Assembly (NCBI GenBank): GCA_964446655.1 | Contig: CAYUPL010000093.1 | Coordinates: 1-10,578, forward strand | Length of the DNA: 10,578 nt | DNA from: Desulfopila_A sp964446655 | Lineage (GTDB): Bacteria; Desulfobacterota; Desulfobulbia; Desulfobulbales; Desulfocapsaceae | Reading direction: 5' to 3' | Part shown: positions 6,402 through 10,578 of the stretch, piece after piece | Position numbering within the stretch: position 1 is the first letter of the stretch | Layout of the letters: each line of letters begins with the position of its first letter | Translations under genes and position numbers: made by a program | Notes under the pieces: generated by a model | The model's database searches: none | Told to the model about the DNA's origin: nothing | Seen by the model: only the letters and a program-made list of their open reading frames with translations

Positions 6402-7583
6402 TTAGTATTGGTTGAGCACATCAACGCCCGGCAGGGTTTTCCCTTCCATAAGCATAAGAAATGCACCTCCGCCGGTTGACATATAGGATATGTTTCCAGC
6501 TTCGCCTGATTTCTCCACGGCCGCATTTGAGTCGCCCCCTCCCGTGATCGACAGGGCATTAGAGGAGGCGACGGCCCGACATAAGGCCATGGTGCCTCGG
6601 GCGAACGCATCCATTTCGAAGGCTCCCATGGGGCCGTTCCATACTATTGTGCCGGCATCCCGCAGGGCTTCTGTAAAGAGTACTGTTGATGCGGGCCCAA
6701 TATCCAGAGCCATCCACGATGTAGGGATATCGCGCCAGGTTACGATCTTGGTTACGGCATCAGCAGCAAAAGAATCGGCCACGACAAAATCGACGGGCAA
6801 GTAGAGCTTGACTCCTTTAGCCTCGGCTGCGTCTATAAAGCGTTTAGCTATCTCCAGCAAGTCATCCTCCGTTTTGGATGTTCCCACGTCGATACCCATA
6901 CTTTTCAGAAAAGTATTGGCCATGGCTCCTCCGATTATCATCTTGTCGACCGTTTCAAGCATGTTTTCAAGCGCACCGAGTTTGGAGGAAACCTTGGCCC
7001 CGCCAACCAGAGCAACAAGGGGGCGGACGGGGGCTGCCATGGCTTTGTGAAAGTAGGTCATTTCCGTGTCGAGGAGAAAGCCCGCTCCTTTTTCCTTCAC
7101 CAGTTCGGCAACACCGACAACGGAGGCGTGCGCTCTATGCGAAACGGCAAAAGCATCATTGATATAGACATCAGCAAGGGCAGCCAGTTTTGCTGAAAAT
7201 GCAGGGTCGTTGTCGGTTTCTTCCTTATGGAAGCGAAGATTTTCCAAGAGAATAACTTCGCCGTCTTGCATTGCATCGGCCAGTGCTTCAACCTCAGCAC
7301 CGATACAATCGGGAGCGAGTTTTACCTCTTGGCCGAGAAGCTCACTCAGGTGATTTGCAATGGGGCTGAGGCTGAATTTCGCTTGATACTCTCCCTTGGG
7401 ACGCCCCATGTGGGAGCAGAGGATGGTTCTGCCCTTTTGTTGCATGACATGGTGAATGGTTTCCAGTACCTTTCGTATACGAGTGTCATCGGTGATGTTC
7501 AGTTTTTCGTCCATCGGGACATTAAAGTCGACTCGCATAAGAACTTTCCGTCCGGCCAGTTGAAGGTCTCTAACGGTTTTCAT
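6402..7583 (-). CDS. pgk: Phosphoglycerate kinase
   Basis: Transfers phosphate between 1,3-bisphosphoglycerate and ADP, the step after GAPDH. The 393 residues are normal length. Visible motifs in order: RVDFNVPMD (17-25) and SHMGRPKG for the 3-phosphoglycerate site, NDAFAVSHRAHAS, GGAKVSSKLG, IIGGAMANTFL, NGPMGAFE, then the nucleotide-binding GGGDSNAAVE (about 348-357) and STGGGAFLMLMEG near the C-terminus. No key motif is missing. A strong GGGAG lies nine bases before the ATG, the best ribosome binding site inside the operon, although the gene starts only 24 bases after the rimI stop. Confidence 0.98.
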   Translation of the reverse strand: MKTVRDLQLAGRKVLMRVDFNVPMDEKLNITDDTRIRKVLETIHHVMQQKGRTILCSHMGRPKGEYQAKFSLSPIANHLSELLGQEVKLAPDCIGAEVEALADAMQDGEVILLENLRFHKEETDNDPAFSAKLAALADVYINDAFAVSHRAHASVVGVAELVKEKGAGFLLDTEMTYFHKAMAAPVRPLVALVGGAKVSSKLGALENMLETVDKMIIGGAMANTFLKSMGIDVGTSKTEDDLLEIAKRFIDAAEAKGVKLYLPVDFVVADSFAADAVTKIVTWRDIPTSWMALDIGPASTVLFTEALRDAGTIVWNGPMGAFEMDAFARGTMALCRAVASSNALSITGGGDSNAAVEKSGEAGNISYMSTGGGAFLMLMEGKTLPGVDVLNQY

Positions 7584-7607
7584 GATTCTTCACTCCCTGT
7601 GATAACA

Positions 7608-8057
7608 TCAGATAAAAGCATCGAACCTTTTTGCAAGAATTAAAGCATCTTCCTGAGGATCGTGATAATAGTTTTTTCTCAGGCCGACCTGGTGAAAACC
7701 CTTGCTTCGATAAAATATCTGCGCCTCTACATTGTTCTGTCGTACTTCCAGAAAGAGTTGCCGACAGCCATTTTCCCTGCTGCGTTCAATCGCTTCAGCC
7801 AGCAGGTACGAGCCGTAGCCCGAATTTCTGAAACGGGGCAATATGGTAATTTTTAACAGTTCGGCCTCCGGCGCCAGATATCTGATACAGCACCAGCCGA
7901 TGGGGGTATGGCCCGGTGCAGGACATATTGCCAGGATGATCCCGCCCCGGAGCCTGATTTCGCTCTCAATGTGAGACGCAGACCATGAGGATGGCGCCGA
8001 TTGTTCAATTATGGTGAGAGCGGCCAGGTCCTCACGCTCCGCCAAGCGAATCCACAA
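7608..8057 (-). CDS. rimI: RimI-type ribosomal protein S18-alanine N-acetyltransferase
   Basis: GNAT-fold enzyme expected to acetylate the N-terminal alanine of ribosomal protein S18 with acetyl-CoA. The acetyl-CoA loop is RFRNSGYGSYLL, matching R/QxxGxG/A, followed by the RimI-like FLEVRQNNVEAQIFYRSKGF and NYYHDPQEDALILAK. I chose the TTG at 8057, four bases after the gap stop, because it yields MWIRLAEREDLAAL and 149 residues, the usual RimI start and length. An ATG at 8144 gives 178 residues but overlaps the end of gap by 83 bases and adds unconserved sequence. No Shine-Dalgarno sequence precedes the TTG, so translational coupling to gap is likely. A role in acetylating another protein cannot be excluded. 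Confidence 0.88.
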   Translation of the reverse strand: MWIRLAEREDLAALTIIEQSAPSSWSASHIESEIRLRGGIILAICPAPGHTPIGWCCIRYLAPEAELLKITILPRFRNSGYGSYLLAEAIERSRENGCRQLFLEVRQNNVEAQIFYRSKGFHQVGLRKNYYHDPQEDALILAKRFDAFI

Positions 8058-8061
8058 ATTT

Positions 8062-9282
8062 TTAAACCATTGAATTGGCGATTTTAACTGTAAGATCCCC
8101 CAACATATTGGTATAACTGCCGAGTTCATTGTCGTACCAGCCATATATAACAGCCTGGGTTACCGGTACCTGAAGGATCGGGTCTTCGTTTTCCAAGAGC
8201 CTGCTGCCGGCCTGAGTCAGTCTCAGGTTTACCTGTATCGTCGCTGTCCGTGTGTGTGTTTCCGTGCCCTCGATAACGGCTGCTGCTTCAGGCAAGCCGA
8301 TTATGTCGGAGGAGACATTCTGTTTCCGGCTGAATTGCAGATATCTGGTATTGTGGGAAAATTCTTCATAAATCGAGTTAATCTGCGCCCTGTTATAGGG
8401 GGAGGAGAGGTTGTCCTGCAGATTGAGGACCAGAACGATCAACGAACCGGTTGACGTGGGGATACGCACGGATTCCGCAATGAAACCGATATTTTTCATC
8501 TCAGGGATAACCAGTGAAAGAGCCTTGGCTGCACCAGTGGTTGTCAGGATGATATTGTTGAGGATGGAGCGGTTTTTACGTAAGTCGGAGGCGCCTGATT
8601 TCGGCAAACGGTCCAGCACCTCCTGCGTTCCGGTCGCTGCATGAACGGTAACCATGGAAGCGCTGAGAAAATTTTCCGCCCCGATGCTGTCCATAAGAGG
8701 TTTTATCATATAGGAAAGGCAGGTTGTGGTGCAGGAAGCAGCTGATATAATAGAGTGTTTTCCAGGGGTGTAATCCTCATCGTTGATTCCCATGACGGCC
8801 GTAATAACATCCTCCGGCATGTCAAGGCCCTTTGCCTGGATTTTGAAAGGTGCGGAAAGCAGTACTTTCTCCGCACCGGCCTGCAGATGTCCGCGCAGTG
8901 AACCTTTCGGGTCGTCCCCATCCGCGGTGGGATCTTTAAAAACACCGGTGGTGTCGACAACCAGCTGGACATCATTTTGCTTCCAGTTGATTTCGCTTGG
9001 ATTTCTCGCTTTGCGCAGAATTGTAACCGGCAAACCATTGATGCGCATTGTTCCTTTGTCATTGTCAAGTTCCTCGATCACTCTGCCGGCTTTATGGCCA
9101 TGGAGGTAGGTTGCCAGGCGGCCATAGGATGAATCCCTCTCTATGGCGGCGGCCAGATCGTCAAGGTCCCTTCCCACCTCCCGGCCGATGTTGACGACAA
9201 TTTCTGTGAAATGCTTCCTGGAAACATGGTGCCATAGAGACAGCTTTCCTATTCGTCCAAGCCCATTTATACCTAATTTCAT
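8062..9282 (-). CDS. gap: Divergent long glyceraldehyde-3-phosphate dehydrogenase
   Basis: Expected to convert glyceraldehyde 3-phosphate to 1,3-bisphosphoglycerate with NAD(P). The N-terminal Rossmann motif is clear (INGLGRIGK, residues 5-13). Catalytic C184 lies in SAASCTTTC and H214 in VTVHAATG; nicotinamide-contacting N385 lies in GWYDNELGSY. At 406 residues it is about 70 longer than typical GAPDH (about 335), with extra sequence near 36-60 and 116-128 and a longer C-terminal half. The active-site loop differs from the usual SNASCTTN by Asn to Ala before, and Asn to Thr after, the cysteine; TGDQ is replaced by TGTQ. AAAGGAGAG lies just upstream of the ATG (9291-9299). It is the first gene of the operon with pgk and tpiA, which supports a real triose-phosphate role. 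Confidence 0.92.
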   Translation of the reverse strand: MKLGINGLGRIGKLSLWHHVSRKHFTEIVVNIGREVGRDLDDLAAAIERDSSYGRLATYLHGHKAGRVIEELDNDKGTMRINGLPVTILRKARNPSEINWKQNDVQLVVDTTGVFKDPTADGDDPKGSLRGHLQAGAEKVLLSAPFKIQAKGLDMPEDVITAVMGINDEDYTPGKHSIISAASCTTTCLSYMIKPLMDSIGAENFLSASMVTVHAATGTQEVLDRLPKSGASDLRKNRSILNNIILTTTGAAKALSLVIPEMKNIGFIAESVRIPTSTGSLIVLVLNLQDNLSSPYNRAQINSIYEEFSHNTRYLQFSRKQNVSSDIIGLPEAAAVIEGTETHTRTATIQVNLRLTQAGSRLLENEDPILQVPVTQAVIYGWYDNELGSYTNMLGDLTVKIANSMV

Positions 9283-9362
9283 GGCAATCGCTCTCCTTTG
9301 TAAGTAATATGGTACCGTTAGACAGCTCTCTCTGTTTGCCGTGGGGAAGCTGCCAACTGGAA

Positions 9363-9403
9363 TGGTGATGAGATGTCTGAGAACATATCAAATTTTATCA
9401 CCA
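9363..9403. repeat. 7-bp inverted repeat around the gap transcription start
   Basis: TGGTGAT (9363-9369) and its reverse complement ATCACCA (9397-9403), with 27 bases between. The right arm enters the spacer of the gap promoter. It could be an operator pair; it is short enough to be chance. Confidence 0.3.
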
Positions 9404-9420
9404 GTGGGGGTTGAGTGCAA
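9392..9420 (-). promoter_or_regulatory. Sigma70-type promoter of the gap operon
   Basis: On the minus strand TTGCAC (9420-9415), exactly 17 bases, then TAAAAT (9397-9392). This is close to consensus and predicts a start near 9385 and a leader of about 100 bases before gap. It is the only good promoter I see for the minus-strand unit. Confidence 0.65.
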
Positions 9421-9434
9421 CCGAAATAAAAAAC

Positions 9435-9463
9435 TTGTGATGCTGATATTGCTTACATATCAA
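9435..9463 (+). promoter_or_regulatory. Possible sfsA promoter
   Basis: TTGTGA (9435-9440), 17 bases, then TATCAA (9458-9463). The start would fall near 9470, leaving only a few bases before the sfsA ATG at 9474, that is a nearly leaderless message. The -10 lies inside the second copy of the 11-bp direct repeat. Moderate match only. Confidence 0.35.
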
Positions 9464-9473
9464 ATAGGTGACA

Positions 9474-10172
9474 ATGATTTTTACAACCAGGCTGGTCCCG
9501 GCGGTATTGATAAAAAGGTATAAGCGATTTTTGGTTGATGTGGCCCTGCATGACGGCGAAATCATAACTGCTTATTGCCCGAACACCGGCTCGATGCGCA
9601 GTTGCTCTGAGGCCGGCAGCGATATCTATCTTTCCCGATCCGACAACCAGGCCAGAAAATACCCGTTTACCCTGGAGATGATACGGTGCCATGATACCTG
9701 GGTTGGGGTGAATACAGGATTGACAAATAGTATTGTTGTTGAGGCTATCCGGAACGGAGAAATTGCTGAAATTCAGGATCCTGAAAGTGTGCGGAGAGAA
9801 ATACCGGTGTCACCGGGTACCCGTCTGGATGCGCTGGTGGAAAACAGTGGAGGGAAAACGTTTATCGAAATAAAAAACTGCACCATGGTGGAAGACGGTG
9901 TAGCCATGTTTCCGGATGCCGTTACCGCAAGAGGGACGAAACACCTCTACAGTCTGGCGGACTTGTGTGCGGAAGGATATCAAGGGGTGATTTTCTATCT
10001 GGTGCAGCGCACTGATGCGGTGCGGTTTAAGCCCGCTGCACATATTGATCCTCTCTATGCGAAGGTGCTTGGCGATGTGTTGGCGAAAGGCGTTCAGGTG
10101 GTGGTTTATCAGGCCGAAGTCAGTCCGGAAGGCATTCGTGTCATCGGCTCGCTGCCTTTTGCCCTGCAGTAG
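9474..10172 (+). CDS. sfsA: SfsA family protein (DNA/RNA nuclease family)
   Basis: SfsA was named for stimulating sugar fermentation in E. coli; the family has an OB-like N-terminal part and a PD-(D/E)XK-type nuclease-like domain. The 232 residues match E. coli SfsA (234). Recognisable blocks are LIKRYKRFLVDV, YCPNTGSM, DNQARKYPFTLE, VGVNTGLTN, then D119 in RLDALVE and E132-x-K134 in FIEIKN (the nuclease-like triad), FPDAVTARGTKHLYSL, FKPAAHIDPLYA and the C-terminal YQAEVSPEGI. The ATG at 9474 is preferred; an in-frame GTG at 9468 would add two residues, but it lies before the predicted transcription start. It is divergent from gap and convergent with pyrC, so it seems monocistronic. Its cellular substrate is not established. 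Confidence 0.94.
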   Translation: MIFTTRLVPAVLIKRYKRFLVDVALHDGEIITAYCPNTGSMRSCSEAGSDIYLSRSDNQARKYPFTLEMIRCHDTWVGVNTGLTNSIVVEAIRNGEIAEIQDPESVRREIPVSPGTRLDALVENSGGKTFIEIKNCTMVEDGVAMFPDAVTARGTKHLYSLADLCAEGYQGVIFYLVQRTDAVRFKPAAHIDPLYAKVLGDVLAKGVQVVVYQAEVSPEGIRVIGSLPFALQ

Positions 10173-10216
10173 ATAGAGATGCTCGCAACGCCGATTCTGT
10201 GGAATGGTTGAGGAGA

Positions 10217-10578
10217 TCAGCCGGGCGATAAAATATCGTGAGTTACACGGCCGCCGACCATGGTGAGGACAGCCCGACCCTGCAGTTCCCAGTCGAGAAA
10301 CGGTGAATTGGCCGATTTAGAGACGATGGTGTCCCGGCTATAGTGAAAGATCCTGTCGGGATCTATAATTGTGATGTCGGCAGGTTGACCTGTTGTCAGT
10401 GATCCTCCGGCGACCTGCAATATAGCCGCTGGATTGGTCGACAGCAGTGCCACCATTTTCAGGGAGGAAATATACCCTTCCCGCACCAGGGCCAGGGTAA
10501 GAGGCAGAGCTGTTTCCAAACCGATGATGCCGTTTGCAGCGTTACTGAACTCTACTTCTTTTTCCAATTGGGAATGTG
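10217..10578 (-). CDS. pyrC: Dihydroorotase, C-terminal part (gene continues beyond window)
   Basis: The 3' 120 codons of a type I dihydroorotase, the zinc enzyme that cyclises carbamoyl aspartate in pyrimidine synthesis. The frame is open to the window edge. The visible N-terminal edge gives HSQLEKEVEF, the end of the active-site DHAPH-type region, followed by the family signature GIIGLETALPL, then STNPAAIL and the closing beta-domain features GQPADITIIDPD and GRAVLTMVGGRVTH. Most metal ligands lie outside the window, so activity cannot be judged; an inactive PyrC' subunit paired with aspartate transcarbamoylase is possible, as is a related amidohydrolase. It converges on sfsA with 44 bases between the stops and no obvious terminator there. 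Confidence 0.9.
   Translation of the reverse strand, partial: HSQLEKEVEFSNAANGIIGLETALPLTLALVREGYISSLKMVALLSTNPAAILQVAGGSLTTGQPADITIIDPDRIFHYSRDTIVSKSANSPFLDWELQGRAVLTMVGGRVTHDILSPG

Larger units (their letters stand above)
9383..9465. repeat. 11-bp direct repeat, one copy at each divergent promoter
   Basis: ACATATCAAAT occurs exactly at 9383-9393 and 9455-9465, 72 bp apart. The first copy covers the predicted start and edge of the -10 of gap; the second covers the predicted -10 of sfsA. This fits a regulator site shared by the two divergent units, but AT-rich words can recur by chance. Confidence 0.5.

Noticed and set aside
7227..7643. 138-codon plus-strand frame opposite pgk
   Set aside because: It lies wholly antisense to strongly conserved pgk and the rimI end; no ribosome binding site or recognisable domain.
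10173..10216. Shared terminator between convergent sfsA and pyrC
   Set aside because: No stable stem with a T run is visible in the 44 bases.
1..10578. Mobile elements, CRISPR arrays, prophage or defence genes
   Set aside because: No transposase, integrase, terminal inverted repeats, regularly spaced repeats or defence-type domains were seen; the tRNA has no adjacent integrase or repeated 3' end.

Overview
The window reads as an ordinary chromosomal core region of a mid-GC Gram-negative bacterium. The best guess is a sulfate-reducing Desulfobacterota (Desulfobulbales-like) genome. That rests on the divergent long GAPDH leading a gap-rimI-pgk-tpiA-secG cluster and on overall protein style; it is inference, because no 16S or other marker is present. 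No transposase, integrase, phage gene, CRISPR array or tandem repeat was found.

Left part (1-5021): the 3' part of an unrecognised gene with glycine/alanine-rich hydrophobic C-terminal stretches (1-822, +) converges on mntP, a Mn(II) exporter (843-1427, -). mntP is divergent from ppk1, polyphosphate kinase (1672-3864, +), across a 244-bp spacer that holds a 10-bp perfect inverted repeat and a local hairpin. After ppk1 come a 44-residue two-helix DUF3096-type microprotein (3974-4108, +) and a membrane protein with a Trk-like motif and a C-terminal RCK_C (TrkA_C) domain (4278-5021, +). The start of the last gene is unclear.

Middle part (5060-9420, minus strand): one compact unit, read right to left. 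It runs from a good sigma70-type promoter (TTGCAC-17-TAAAAT, 9392-9420) through gap (GAPDH), rimI (S18 acetyltransferase), pgk, tpiA, secG, tRNA-Leu(GAG), and ends at an intrinsic terminator at 5060-5093. It joins three consecutive triose-phosphate steps of glycolysis/gluconeogenesis to a ribosomal-protein acetyltransferase, a translocon subunit and a tRNA.

Right part (9421-10578): sfsA (+) is divergent from gap and converges on the 3' end of a pyrC-type dihydroorotase gene (-) that runs off the window. The gap/sfsA spacer has an exact 11-bp direct repeat, one copy at each predicted -10 region, which suggests a shared operator.

I see no clear new multi-gene system. The points most worth a second look are the paired repeat at the gap/sfsA promoters, the altered active-site loop and insertions of the GAPDH, the RCK_C membrane protein with a TrkH-like filter-type motif, the unrecognised first gene, and the lysine-rich slippery 3' end of ppk1.
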